In this document: positions 51,126 through 60,448 of the stretch, one piece after another
Layout of the letters: each line of letters starts with the position of its first letter
Numbering within the stretch: position 1 is the stretch's first letter
Assembly: GCF_019352895.1 (NCBI RefSeq)
Contig: NZ_JAAAFX010000004.1
Coordinates: 1-64,000 of the forward strand
DNA: 64,000 bases
Direction of reading: 5' to 3'
From: Variovorax boronicumulans
Lineage (GTDB): Bacteria > Pseudomonadota > Gammaproteobacteria > Burkholderiales > Burkholderiaceae_C
Notes under the pieces: generated by a model
The model's input: the letters and a program-made list of their open reading frames with translations, nothing else
What the model was told of the DNA's origin: nothing
Databases searched by the model: none
Translations under genes and position numbers: made by a program

Positions 51126-54100
51126 ATGAGGCCCTGGTTCGGTTGGTATGGAATGCCGCGCCCTACGGTGGCGCTCAGCTGATAGATGCGATACGGGATG
51201 GGCCCGGAGGCGGTGTAGCCATCTGCCAGCACCTCGCCAGCCGAATACGTCGCCGTGGGCGCGTAGGCGCGAATCACGCGCACGATCCTGGTGTAAAAGA
51301 AGTCGTTGTAGATGACCACCTCATAGGCTTCGCTACCTTCCCCCAGCGGCACGATGCCTCGCTGCCAGTTCGTCTGCATGCGTGTGCGTCTGTCCCAGGT
51401 CCACACCACCGCGCCCGAGACCGAACGCCGACGAACGTTGACGGGGCTAAAAGGACGCAAGCCGTAGCCGGTGCTTTCGGCGGTAGCCGAATCCACCGTC
51501 GATGCGCTGCGGCCAACACTCACGCCGCGATAGAACTTGGTGCTTCCAATGCCGCCAGCCTCAAGGCTCACATGCAACATCCCCGCGTTGTTCAGCAGGA
51601 CGAAGCGGTCGCCGACCTGGTGGTGATATGCCACCTGCTCGGTGCCACGCAACCCGCGGAGCAACCCAGTCAGCAGATAGCGGCCATTCCCAAGCGGCGT
51701 CGCCTCTCGGAACTGGAAGACTTCCCACAGGGCATCAGGGAACCCGTTGACCTCATAGCTCACGCTGAGAGCGGCCACATTAGCGCCACCCACAATCATG
51801 GCCTCCCATGTCGCGCTATGCAGTTCGCCGGATCCAACATTCACGACCAGCTGCGTCGTGTTATCGACAAAACCGAAGCCCACAGCAGGGCCAACATAGG
51901 CGCTCTCTGAGAATCCTATCGTCGCCGAACGCGTGACCGACCCTCGTGGCTCAAGAACAGAATCGGCGTCGCCGACTAGCAACGTGGAGCCCCGGTAGCC
52001 CGTCGATCCCAGCGCCTGCAAGGCCACGTAAACCCCAGCGTCATCATCGGCGTCGCGCAGAATCGGCATGCCCTCCATGACGACGACACGCGTCGGGGGC
52101 GGCAAAGGCGCGACCTCCTGCCCGCGACGCCCCGCGCCGCCCACAGCGGTCTGGGCGTAAAGCTCAGCATCAGCAGGCACCATCTCCACCTCAATCAGCG
52201 CTCCTGTGTCCGTCGCTTGCACCCACCGCCAATCCGACAGATTTCCACGCGGGTACTCCACCGTGGTCACATCACCCGCACTGACGTAGGCGTCCTTGCG
52301 CGACAGCTTCACGCTGCGACGGTTCCGGTCGTTGTGGTTGTCGTAGAGGATTCGATGCGCCGCGGTGGCAGCCTGATCGGCCGACATGGCGATCGCGATC
52401 TCGACGCTGTAGTCGACGGTCGCGCCCGTCACCTGGCGGCGAGCAATCTCGGTCGAGGTCTGGTAGTCGAAATCCGGGTTGATGTAGCTGACGGTGACGC
52501 TTCGGTATAGCTCCGTCTCGTTGGCCCGCGTGAGCGGCATCGGATCCCCAGGCTCCGAACCTTCCTCAACGCAGCCCAGTTCGTCGTAGCCGATCGTCGA
52601 CACCGATGCCTTATCCGATCGGCTGAAGAAACTCAGCTTTCCATCTTCATCCGCGGCGTCGATGGCAAAGGCCGTCATCAATGGCTGAATTCCAGCGCGC
52701 GCGCTTGCCGGGTTGCTGATTGTGTAGCCATGGACGAAGTGCTCAATACCGCTCACACCGATTTGCGCTTGCGAAAGCCCGGCGCGCATGCATTCTTCTT
52801 CTACGATCGCACTGACATCTACAGCTCTAGGCGTGAGACTCTGGTACTGGATCAGAGAATACTCTGCGGGAACTGCGACAAACCCCGAATCGTTCGGCCC
52901 CACAAGAGCACCAGTTTCGCTGGCCCACATCGTCGACGGTACAAAAGACGGAGTCGTCGGCCCCGCAGTAGTCGCTAGCTCGGACCATGTGTTTCCGATG
53001 CTGAAAATCGTGTAGCTCACGGCATCGATCCTGTACCTTAGGAACGCTGGAGTCCCTGCGTTGAACTGTGCATACGCTGTATCCGATGGAGCGTGAGCTT
53101 GGGGGCCCAGAAGATCGCTGGAAACCTCTAGATCATCGTTAAACGTGACCATTCGAAGCCGTCCGTCGAGCCACAGGATCACTTGCAGCATTCCCCTGCC
53201 GAAACCGATCTGAGCCACCTGCGCCAACTCACCGTAGCTCTGGAGCGGAATCACACTCGAACCGCCCCGCAGGACAACGACCGAACTCGTGTCTTCTCCC
53301 ACGATCCCCACGGCATAGGAGCCCGTCATCTGGTCATGTGCCGCGATCGTGCCTGGTCCACCATAGTGGTTTTCCAAGCCAATCGGCATCCTTCCTTCAA
53401 AGATCGTTGACATGCCGCCTTCCAAACTCACGGCATAGAAGTACTGAGTTTCTGGAAACTTGAAATCTGGAATCAGCGCCTCTGGGCTCGCTGATCTCGA
53501 GTTGATTGGAGTTGCAATGAACGCTCCATTGCTATGAAGAGGGACGATGATCTCGTTCACCTTGCCGCTCCAGGCAGGGCCGACGTTCCACACGCTAAGA
53601 TTGCGCCCGGTCAGCGTCCGGGTTTGGTTGTAGTGCCAGATCAAGTCACTCTTGATCACAGCCGTCGCTTGCTGGAAATCTCCAGTGCGAGGCGCGCTAC
53701 CGTAAGCCTTCAAATCTACGGATGCAACAGGATCAACGCATAGCTCGAACGAGAACTGCGGTACGCGTCCACCAGGACACTCCACGTTGTTCATGACGAC
53801 GGACACAACGCCTCGATAGGCGAGCACGTTCCCTACGCCGTAACGAGCCTCCTCAGTCGGGTCTGGTAGTTGATTTTCTCCGCCGGCGTAGACGATGAGT
53901 GAAGCGGCCGGATTCTCCGCACTCGCCAATGCAGATCCTACGGATGTGCCAAGGCTCGCGTCGTAAATCAGCTTTCCATCCTTCCAGATCTTCCTCACGG
54001 CATAGCTCGCTCCTTCGCGCGCCTCGCAAAGCAGCGTTCGAATATTGACATAGTAGCGGTACGTAGTGGACTCGACTCCACCTCCACCCTTCCCCTGGCT

Positions 54101-54358
54101 CTCCGTCGTAGAGACTTCCATTTTGTCGGTTGATTCGATGACGTTCCCGCCCAGACGCACCGTACCCCAGACCCTGGGGATACCCGAGCCTTCAGTGCTG
54201 ACCGTGACCTTCTGGTCATCGATACGCGGCCCCTCCACCTTCTGCGCCGGCGTGAGTGCACTGCCCACGAGCGAGCCGACCACGAAACCCAGTTGTGGAT
54301 ACCCGAAGTAAGAGCCGACGACGAAGCCGACCGCGCCGAGCGCCTGCTGCATGCTCAT
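51122..54358 (-). CDS. Tail-tip hub protein, gpJ/GTA host-specificity type
   Basis: 1078 aa, the largest gene. The N-terminal hydrophobic GFVVGSYFGYPQLGFVVGSLVGSALT precedes PRVWGTVRLGGNVIEST and a long beta-rich body. NYQDAFS-like hub motifs appear (VTVSYINPDFDYQTSTEIARRQ, RRSVKLSRKDAYVSAGDVTTVEYP), matching the phage tail 3/GTA hub family. Linked by ATGA overlaps on both sides. Confidence 0.8.
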   Translation of the reverse strand: MSMQQALGAVGFVVGSYFGYPQLGFVVGSLVGSALTPAQKVEGPRIDDQKVTVSTEGSGIPRVWGTVRLGGNVIESTDKMEVSTTESQGKGGGGVESTTYRYYVNIRTLLCEAREGASYAVRKIWKDGKLIYDASLGTSVGSALASAENPAASLIVYAGGENQLPDPTEEARYGVGNVLAYRGVVSVVMNNVECPGGRVPQFSFELCVDPVASVDLKAYGSAPRTGDFQQATAVIKSDLIWHYNQTRTLTGRNLSVWNVGPAWSGKVNEIIVPLHSNGAFIATPINSRSASPEALIPDFKFPETQYFYAVSLEGGMSTIFEGRMPIGLENHYGGPGTIAAHDQMTGSYAVGIVGEDTSSVVVLRGGSSVIPLQSYGELAQVAQIGFGRGMLQVILWLDGRLRMVTFNDDLEVSSDLLGPQAHAPSDTAYAQFNAGTPAFLRYRIDAVSYTIFSIGNTWSELATTAGPTTPSFVPSTMWASETGALVGPNDSGFVAVPAEYSLIQYQSLTPRAVDVSAIVEEECMRAGLSQAQIGVSGIEHFVHGYTISNPASARAGIQPLMTAFAIDAADEDGKLSFFSRSDKASVSTIGYDELGCVEEGSEPGDPMPLTRANETELYRSVTVSYINPDFDYQTSTEIARRQVTGATVDYSVEIAIAMSADQAATAAHRILYDNHNDRNRRSVKLSRKDAYVSAGDVTTVEYPRGNLSDWRWVQATDTGALIEVEMVPADAELYAQTAVGGAGRRGQEVAPLPPPTRVVVMEGMPILRDADDDAGVYVALQALGSTGYRGSTLLVGDADSVLEPRGSVTRSATIGFSESAYVGPAVGFGFVDNTTQLVVNVGSGELHSATWEAMIVGGANVAALSVSYEVNGFPDALWEVFQFREATPLGNGRYLLTGLLRGLRGTEQVAYHHQVGDRFVLLNNAGMLHVSLEAGGIGSTKFYRGVSVGRSASTVDSATAESTGYGLRPFSPVNVRRRSVSGAVVWTWDRRTRMQTNWQRGIVPLGEGSEAYEVVIYNDFFYTRIVRVIRAYAPTATYSAGEVLADGYTASGPIPYRIYQLSATVGRGIPYQPNQGLI

Positions 54359-54804
54359 GCGGTGACTCCTGGAAAGCGGAAAGTGCCGATCAACGACGCG
54401 CCGTGACTGCGCAGCCAGTCATCGGAGAACCGATGCTCGACGACTTGCGGGGGCTTCTTGCCATCGACCCGCTGCGAGAAGGCGTGAATCAGCGACAGGC
54501 CGCCATACAGGTAGTCGCCGAAGATGCCGATGTGGCGGTTCGATCCGAAGGCCATGACAGCGATGTCGCCGGGCCGCGCCGCGCCGAATGCGATCGGCAG
54601 CAGGTGCTCGCGGCACTGCTCGAGCATCGACTCGTCAGCCGCCTGGCGCGCATAGTCGCGCGTGTCGAAGTCGGTGATGCCCAAGGCATGCGCAACGAGC
54701 AGGACGAGACCGAGGCAGTCCATCCCCTCGCGGCTGCGGCCCTGATGCCTCCAGCGGCACCCCAGGTGCGTGCGCGCCTCTGCGACGATCTCGGAGCCGG
54801 TCAC
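54355..54804 (-). CDS. NlpC/P60-family tail peptidase
   Basis: 149 aa from a GTG at 54804 that overlaps the DUF2163 stop (GTGA). The catalytic Cys is in GMDCLGLV (near residue 29) and the His in NRHIGIFGD (near 88). It is a cell-wall endopeptidase at the tail tip that helps DNA entry, as in GTA gene 14 and lambda K. Confidence 0.85.
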   Translation of the reverse strand: MTGSEIVAEARTHLGCRWRHQGRSREGMDCLGLVLLVAHALGITDFDTRDYARQAADESMLEQCREHLLPIAFGAARPGDIAVMAFGSNRHIGIFGDYLYGGLSLIHAFSQRVDGKKPPQVVEHRFSDDWLRSHGASLIGTFRFPGVTA

Positions 54805-55658
54805 AGGTTCGTTCCTTCGGTGCCGCCCAGGCCGAGTACGCGATCTGCACCTGGGATATTGGGGAACCCGCGGTAGTTCAAGACATTCACCCACTTTGAC
54901 CGGCAGTCTTCCGCGAGGCGCTTGCGGCAGCCGGGCACAGCCTCATAGGTCATGCCTACCTCGGGGTTCCGCGACAGAGGCAGGACGAGCGAGAACACAC
55001 CGGCAGAAAAGCTGTCGATTTCCATCTCCTCGCCGGTCATAGGGCCGCCTGTGACACGAAACAGGCCGGCGCCGAAGTAGTCAGAAGGCTCGGCGCGTGA
55101 CGAATCGGCGATGGTTCGGCGGTTCGTCACGCCAGTGACAGCCCCGGCCACCGTGATGGGCGTGAGATTCACCTTGCACCGGTCATCGCCGAACTGCGCC
55201 GTGCAGTTCTTCGTGACGACCTTGCCGTTGGTCTGCTGCAGGGCCTGGGCAATGCCGCGCATCTCTGCAGTGAACGCGCTTCGGCCGACCTTGAGATCGC
55301 CCAGCGTGCCGCTGCCGATGACCATGTGGCCCATGGAGAGGTCTCGGTAGTTGACCTCGAAGATGGTGTAGCGGCACCCATCCCAGAGACCGGACAGGAA
55401 CTCGGCTTCAGTTGCGAGGTCTTCGGAGAGCGTGCCTGTGGCCTCGGAGTTCGTGACGGCGGCGCCGACCTGCTGGGAGATGGCCGTCGGGTTGATGCCG
55501 TCCTTCGTGCGGTACACCTCACCGAGGTACAGAAGATCGCGCGAGCAGGTTGTGACCGTGACGATCTCGCCGTCGGTTCTCTCGAAGCGCCACTGCCGAG
55601 AGATCGTGGTCGAGCCCTGCGCGTAGTGGGCGCGCAGCTCAGGGGAACATGCCTTCAT
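54801..55658 (-). CDS. DUF2163 tail-tip protein
   Basis: 285 aa. Opens TISRQWRFERTDGEIVTVTTCSRDL, then VLPLSRNPEVGMTYEAVPGC and RLAEDCRSKWVNVLNYRGFPNIPG, the DUF2163 and phage BR0599 parts. It matches GTA gene 13-type proteins. One base separates it from the previous stop. Confidence 0.88.
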   Translation of the reverse strand: MKACSPELRAHYAQGSTTISRQWRFERTDGEIVTVTTCSRDLLYLGEVYRTKDGINPTAISQQVGAAVTNSEATGTLSEDLATEAEFLSGLWDGCRYTIFEVNYRDLSMGHMVIGSGTLGDLKVGRSAFTAEMRGIAQALQQTNGKVVTKNCTAQFGDDRCKVNLTPITVAGAVTGVTNRRTIADSSRAEPSDYFGAGLFRVTGGPMTGEEMEIDSFSAGVFSLVLPLSRNPEVGMTYEAVPGCRKRLAEDCRSKWVNVLNYRGFPNIPGADRVLGLGGTEGTNL

Positions 55659-55659
55659 G

Positions 55660-56580
55660 TCAGGCCTCTCGGATTTCGATGAGATTGATCGTCGGCCCAG
55701 AGACCAAGCGATCGTCGAGGTCGCCTGGCCGCACGAGATCCCAATCCATGTTGTCGTCGGCGAACTGCACGGGCACGTAGAAGGAGCCTGCCCAAGTCAG
55801 CGCCTCGTCGGGCTGCGGGTACTTGTGGCCCTGGCCTGCGGCGGTGATCGTCTTGCCGGTGGTGTTCGTGGCGAGGGTGTAGACCGCGCCGGTCAGCGCG
55901 GTTACCGTGTGGCTCCTTCCGTTGAGCAACGCGGCGTCGGCGCCGGCGATCCCCTGAAGCCAGAGCCGGCCGCCGACGAGCACCCCAATGGAACTGCTTA
56001 GCGTGACCTGAGTGCTCGCCCCTACCGCAACCGCAGTCACGGTGCGCGTCGCATCAGGGACGAAGGTCGCGTAGACCGGACCAGCGCTCAGGGCAGCATT
56101 GCCGGCAGCGGTGCCGAGCGTGACGGGGGCCCCGCCGCGGAACAGCAAGGGCGTCCCGTTCGGTCGCGTGACGGTACGAGCGCGTGTGCGCGTCGAACTC
56201 GCCGCTTTCTTGAACTGGCGCAGGCCGTAGAGCGGCGTGCCATTGCCGAAGCCAGGCGCCCCAAACTCGACGCCGGACATATAGCCCTGTAGGCCGCTGT
56301 CGGCAACGGTCACGACCGAGTCCTTCGGGTCTTCGAGCAACATCCCGAACGCGCCTGCATCCGTGATCTCGTAGAGGCCTTCGATCTCGGACCAGTAGTT
56401 GAGCGGCATGGGTTTGATGCCGATCGCATACTCACGCATGGTGGCATCACGCACGACATTGGCGCTCGCGTACCCGCCTTGGTTCGACGTGCGATCGTTC
56501 TGCCGCGTTTGGCGTCCAGCGACGCCAGCCATGATCACGCAGTTGGGCACGATCACATCGTCTAGAACTTGGATGGTCAT
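55660..56580 (-). CDS. DUF2460 tail-tip protein with FCCH-like insertion
   Basis: 306 aa, where DUF2460 proteins are usually near 210. N-terminal TSNQGGYASANVVRDATMREYAIG and C-terminal DLDDRLVSGPTINLIEIRE are the family ends. Between about residues 130 and 250 is an inserted beta-rich block (VTAVAVGASTQVTLSSSIGVLVGGRL, then LLNGRSHTVTALTGAVYTLATNTTG). This block has the pattern of an E1-FCCH-like domain. ATGA joins it to the tape-measure gene. Confidence 0.82.
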   Translation of the reverse strand: MTIQVLDDVIVPNCVIMAGVAGRQTRQNDRTSNQGGYASANVVRDATMREYAIGIKPMPLNYWSEIEGLYEITDAGAFGMLLEDPKDSVVTVADSGLQGYMSGVEFGAPGFGNGTPLYGLRQFKKAASSTRTRARTVTRPNGTPLLFRGGAPVTLGTAAGNAALSAGPVYATFVPDATRTVTAVAVGASTQVTLSSSIGVLVGGRLWLQGIAGADAALLNGRSHTVTALTGAVYTLATNTTGKTITAAGQGHKYPQPDEALTWAGSFYVPVQFADDNMDWDLVRPGDLDDRLVSGPTINLIEIREA

Positions 56581-59072
56581 GCGTTCCTCTGCGCTCGCTG
56601 AATGACACGGCTTGCCTGTAGGGCCGCCTGATCGGTGGTCTTTCGATCCGTGCCCGCGGCGAAACTCTGCTGGATCACGACCGAGACGCCGCCGCCGCCC
56701 GTGCGCGGGTTCGGATCAATGTTTCCACGCTGCTTTCCCATCATGAGGAAGCTGCGCCCGTTCACATCAAGCATTTCAGGACGGTTCTCTGCGACCTCAT
56801 AGAGGCCGCCTGCGTTTACACCACCGCCTATCGCTTTCCCGCCACCGAAGATGCCGGACAGCAGACCACCAACATTGAAACCACTTCCGCTTGCGCCACT
56901 GAAGAGCTGCTTGAACAGATCCTTGGCGATCAGATTGGTGAGCTCACTGAAGATGGTCGTCGTGAAGCTCTTGAACGCCTCCGATGCCGACTTGGTGCCA
57001 GTGATGAAGTCGGCGAAAGCGCCCCCCGCTGCATCCGAGAACATGTTGTTGAACTTGTCGGCCAGGGGGTCGGCGGACGCCGCTAGCGAGTCGAGGGCTA
57101 GCCGCGCCTGCTCCGCCTGAAGGATGAGCGCCGGGTTGCCGGAGGCGCGCGCAATGGCTTCCTGCGCCTCGACGATCGTCTTCATCTGAGCGACCGCTGC
57201 CTTGCGCGCTTCACCCAGCTTGGCGAGCGACTCGAGTTCGCCGGTAGCGCCGAGCTGGCGCGACAGACCGATGCGATCTTCCTCGATCTGCAAGCGGGCG
57301 GTGATCTGGCTCGCGGACGTCGCCTCCTGGTTGTACTTGGACTGGGCGATCGTCTGCTGCTTGAGCGTCTCGATCAGCTTCTGGCCGGCGGTGTCGTTCT
57401 GGGCGATGGACCTGGCCAGAAGGTCGCGATACTGGATCTCGACGCGCAGCGCGGCCGCGGCACCGCTGTCGCCGGACATCTCCAGCAGCGATGCACGCAC
57501 GCCGTCGAGCGAGTCCTTGTACTGGCGCAGCGCCTGCGCCTTCTTGAACGACTGCTCGAGCGCCGTCTCGCCGGCCGCGCGCTGGAGCTTCGCCTCCTCG
57601 TCGATCAACGCATTGATCTTTCCCTGGGCATCCGCGCGCTCCGTGTCCTTCTTGGCCGCGGCCTTGTACTTCTCCAGCGCCTCGATCTGCTGGTCGATCA
57701 GCGCGACTTCCTTGGTCGTGGCTTCTTCCTGATTCGCCAGGCGCGCTGCGTAATAGTCCTCGATCGAAACGAGGTTCTCGCCGTAATACAGGTCGATGAT
57801 CTTGTTGCGCGACTGCAGCAGCTCCTGCTCCTGCTTGATGGCGCGCTGGTACTCCTTGAGCTGGTTGTCGAGGAGCTTTTTGGTGGGGTCGTCCTTGGAG
57901 CCGCCCGACTTCGCAGCCTTCGGGTTGAACCCATCGAGCGAGGGTTTCGATGCCCCGGCATCCAGCCGCCGCGGATCGACGGCAGCGAAGCGCGCACGCT
58001 TGATGCCTGCCAGTTGCTCGTCGAACTTCTGCACGTAGGTCTTGCCGTCCGACTCGCCGATCTGAGCGACCTTACGCCCCATCGCATCGAGGCCATACCG
58101 GGAGCGGAAATCCTCCCCCACCTTCCGGCCGCCAGAGAAATCGCCGGAGGCATACTTCCCCAGCGCCTCAGCGCTTGAGCCGACGAAGTCGACCAGCACC
58201 TTCAACTCCTTGGTTGACTGCGTGATGTAGTCGATCAGGCCAGCGAGCGAACGACCAGCACCTTCAGCGAACCGCTCGACACCCGTGCTGGAGCCCAGAT
58301 CCGACACGCCGCCGCCAAGGCTCACGACGTCATTGAGTGCCGTCTTCAGTACGCCGCTGAACGCGGTCATCGCGTCAATTGACTGGACTACAAAGAGCTG
58401 GATGACTGATTCGACCTCAGATCGGAGTCGAGCTTGCGCCTTCTGGTGTGCGTCGATGGCCGCGATCTGTTCGTTTGTCAGACGGATCTGCGTCTGCCCA
58501 GCATCGGCCAGATCGTTCAGGAACGGGATCAGATCGGCGCCGGATTTCCCTAGAAGAGCTACCGCTACAGCAGTCTTCCCAGCGCCGTTCTCGAAGCCTG
58601 CCAGGGCTTGGGCCACCTCCTCCAACTGCTTGGTCGGCGTGAGCGCCTTGAAGTCTTTGAGGTTCAAGCCGAGCGCCGCCAGCGCCTTCCCTGCGTTCTT
58701 GGTTTCGTCGCCGGTCCCGCTCAGGGTCGCAGTCAACTTCACTGAGGCCGCAGCCACCGAGTCCAAGGAAACGCCGCTCAAGTCGGATGCCAGCTTCAGG
58801 CCTTGAACAGCCGACGCTGTGTCGCCGATCTTCTCGCTCAGCCCCTGGAAGCTAGCGATCTGATCGACCTGGCGGCCCAGGTACGCAACTGCCTGGCCGG
58901 CAAGGTCCATCCCTTTGGTGAACGCTTCCACTTCAAGATAGGCCCTGCGCAGCGCGCCGCCAATGCGCTCACCGAACGCGCGCGCATCCTTCTCAGCCTT
59001 CGTCAGGCCACGGGTGTAGTCGGCAGCATCAAGCCCCAACATGACCGTCAACGCGCCCAGGTTTGCAGCCAT
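56577..59072 (-). CDS. Tail tape-measure protein
   Basis: 831 aa with long helical, coiled-coil-prone stretches rich in Ala, Glu, Lys and Gln, a hydrophobic patch near the C-terminus (GFNVGGLLSGIFGGG) and a tail-lysis-like end (EVAENRPEMLDVNGRSFLMMGKQRG). Tape-measure length fixes tail length. At about 0.15 nm per residue this suggests a tail of roughly 120 nm, an inference. It lies just after the GT frame. Confidence 0.88.
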   Translation of the reverse strand: MAANLGALTVMLGLDAADYTRGLTKAEKDARAFGERIGGALRRAYLEVEAFTKGMDLAGQAVAYLGRQVDQIASFQGLSEKIGDTASAVQGLKLASDLSGVSLDSVAAASVKLTATLSGTGDETKNAGKALAALGLNLKDFKALTPTKQLEEVAQALAGFENGAGKTAVAVALLGKSGADLIPFLNDLADAGQTQIRLTNEQIAAIDAHQKAQARLRSEVESVIQLFVVQSIDAMTAFSGVLKTALNDVVSLGGGVSDLGSSTGVERFAEGAGRSLAGLIDYITQSTKELKVLVDFVGSSAEALGKYASGDFSGGRKVGEDFRSRYGLDAMGRKVAQIGESDGKTYVQKFDEQLAGIKRARFAAVDPRRLDAGASKPSLDGFNPKAAKSGGSKDDPTKKLLDNQLKEYQRAIKQEQELLQSRNKIIDLYYGENLVSIEDYYAARLANQEEATTKEVALIDQQIEALEKYKAAAKKDTERADAQGKINALIDEEAKLQRAAGETALEQSFKKAQALRQYKDSLDGVRASLLEMSGDSGAAAALRVEIQYRDLLARSIAQNDTAGQKLIETLKQQTIAQSKYNQEATSASQITARLQIEEDRIGLSRQLGATGELESLAKLGEARKAAVAQMKTIVEAQEAIARASGNPALILQAEQARLALDSLAASADPLADKFNNMFSDAAGGAFADFITGTKSASEAFKSFTTTIFSELTNLIAKDLFKQLFSGASGSGFNVGGLLSGIFGGGKAIGGGVNAGGLYEVAENRPEMLDVNGRSFLMMGKQRGNIDPNPRTGGGGVSVVIQQSFAAGTDRKTTDQAALQASRVIQRAQRNA

Positions 59073-59393
59073 TTATTTCTCTCGGGTCATGGTTGGGGCA
59101 AAGCCGAAGAAATCGGCCGCTTCGTCTTCGGGCACCTCGACCTCGTCGGCGTGCTCGAACAGGTAGTCGGTGAGCTGCACATTCTTTGCGCCGCCCATGG
59201 TCTGGTCGATCAGCATCGCGATCCGCGCCAGCTGCAGAGATGCGCGGCGGCTCGGCAGCAGGCGCTTCGCGGCGTAATGCTGGTAGAGCACCAGGTCGCG
59301 CATCGGCAGCCTGGCGGCCAGCTCATGGGCCGGCACGCCAAGCTCGAAAGACAGGTCAATCAGGAATTCCTGATGACCTGTCAGCCGTTTTTT
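59073..59393 (-). CDS. Tail assembly chaperone GT extension (frameshift product)
   Basis: In the -1 frame relative to the upstream chaperone, about 104 codons run from the slippery site to a TAA just before the tape-measure gene. They read KRLTGHQEFLIDLSFELGVPAHELAAR, matching DUF4035-type GT domains. The only in-frame start inside is a GTG at 59336 with no ribosome site, so fusion by frameshift is more likely than independent expression. Confidence 0.78.
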   Translation of the reverse strand, partial: KKRLTGHQEFLIDLSFELGVPAHELAARLPMRDLVLYQHYAAKRLLPSRRASLQLARIAMLIDQTMGGAKNVQLTDYLFEHADEVEVPEDEAADFFGFAPTMTREK

Positions 59394-59725
59394 GCTTCGT
59401 CTCGCGCCTTCTCGCTGGTGGCGTTGAACGCCTCAGAGCCCTCCAGCACATAGCGCAGCAGTGCCCAGGGCTGCGAGGCCAGCAAGTTCACCTCGTCCTG
59501 GTTGTCTGGGTCGATGAGGCGGTTGCCGTCGACGTCGCACATGACGCGCGCGGCGCCGCGCGCGATGCGGTGCTTGTCGTCCTTGTTCGCCGTGTCCTCG
59601 GCCTGGGCCTCGACTTCGGCCACCGTGATGGCGCGCACGTAGACGGTGGGCCAGCCCGGGACGTCGACCTCCTTCGGCTTGACTGCTGCGGTGGCCTGCA
59701 GCGCGGCGAGGAACTCGGCCTTCAT
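59381..59725 (-). CDS. Tail assembly chaperone G
   Basis: 114 aa (KAEFLAALQATAAVKPKEVDVPG, then VMCDVDGNRLIDPDNQDEVNLLA), in the place and size of lambda gpG or HK97 tail chaperone. It overlaps the tail-tube stop by ATGA. Near its end GCA-AAA-AAC-GGC-TGA contains the A-AAA-AAC slippery heptamer, so a fraction of ribosomes should make a 217-aa G-GT fusion. Confidence 0.82.
   Translation of the reverse strand: MKAEFLAALQATAAVKPKEVDVPGWPTVYVRAITVAEVEAQAEDTANKDDKHRIARGAARVMCDVDGNRLIDPDNQDEVNLLASQPWALLRYVLEGSEAFNATSEKARDEAKNG
59387..59393 (-). other. Programmed -1 frameshift slippery site A-AAA-AAC
   Basis: AAAAAAC in frame as GCA AAA AAC sits two codons before the G stop. A -1 slip leads into the long GT frame (CGG CTG ACA...), exactly where lambda-like phages place their G/GT frameshift. 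Confidence 0.85.
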
Positions 59726-60381
59726 GGCGCAACGGCAGCGATGTCGAAGCGCTCGCCGGTGTTCTTGATGGTCAGGGAGCCGGTCCACAGGCCACCCACG
59801 GATGCCTGCTCGCTGGTCTGCTGCACGGTGCCGAGTTGGACCATGTAGCCGCCGTCCTTCGGCAGCGTGACGCGCACCGGCAGGAGCGCGCCTGCGGCGT
59901 AGGCCGCCTTGATCGCGACCTGGATGGTGGTGCGCGGAGCGAAGTTGAAGTCGAGCTGCGTGGTGCCGTAGTCGGGCAGGCCAGTTTCAGACTCGGCCGC
60001 GGTCGAGCAGATGGTCGTCGCATCGATCTCCGGCGACGTGCCGCCCTGGCGGTTGTAGCCCGTCAGTTCGCACATGTTGGAGAAGGTCACAGGCGCCACG
60101 GTGCCGCCGCTGACGTAGGTGCCGTAGCCCGTCGAATCGACGCCTAGCAGCTCGAAGGTGTTGGCGGTCAGGACGTTGATGACGGCGGTCTGGCCATTCA
60201 GCTCGGTCATGCCGAGGATCGCCGCGGGCTTGACCACGTCGCCACTGGCGAGACCGTGGGCCGTGGCGGTCACGACGGCGGGGCTCGCCTTCGAGATCGC
60301 CGTGATGACTTTGGTGGCTCCGGTGCCGACGGCAACCTCGATCTTGGAACCTGCGAATTTGAAGCGAACGCCTCCGGCCAT
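59722..60381 (-). CDS. Major tail tube protein with FCCH-like segment
   Basis: 219 aa starting AGGVRFKFAGSKIEVAVG. AAGGAG stands before the ATG. Residues about 22-95 (VITAISKASPAVVTATAHGLASGD, then MTELNGQTAVINVLTANTFELLGV) match the E1-FCCH-like pattern inserted near the N-terminus. The rest (NMCELTGYNRQGGTSPEIDATTICSTAAES) is typical of siphovirus tail tubes. Confidence 0.8.
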   Translation of the reverse strand: MAGGVRFKFAGSKIEVAVGTGATKVITAISKASPAVVTATAHGLASGDVVKPAAILGMTELNGQTAVINVLTANTFELLGVDSTGYGTYVSGGTVAPVTFSNMCELTGYNRQGGTSPEIDATTICSTAAESETGLPDYGTTQLDFNFAPRTTIQVAIKAAYAAGALLPVRVTLPKDGGYMVQLGTVQQTSEQASVGGLWTGSLTIKNTGERFDIAAVAP

Positions 60382-60401
60382 GATGTCTCTCCTTAGAAAC
60401 G

Positions 60402-60421
60402 AAAAAACCGCCCGAAGGCGG
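60402..60421 (-). terminator. Intrinsic terminator before tail tube gene
   Basis: CCGCC and GGCGG pair around TTCG on the minus strand, followed by T6. It lies between the DUF3168 and tail tube genes. Confidence 0.75.
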
Positions 60422-60448
60422 CTTGATTGCAATGCCCAGAGGGCGGGG

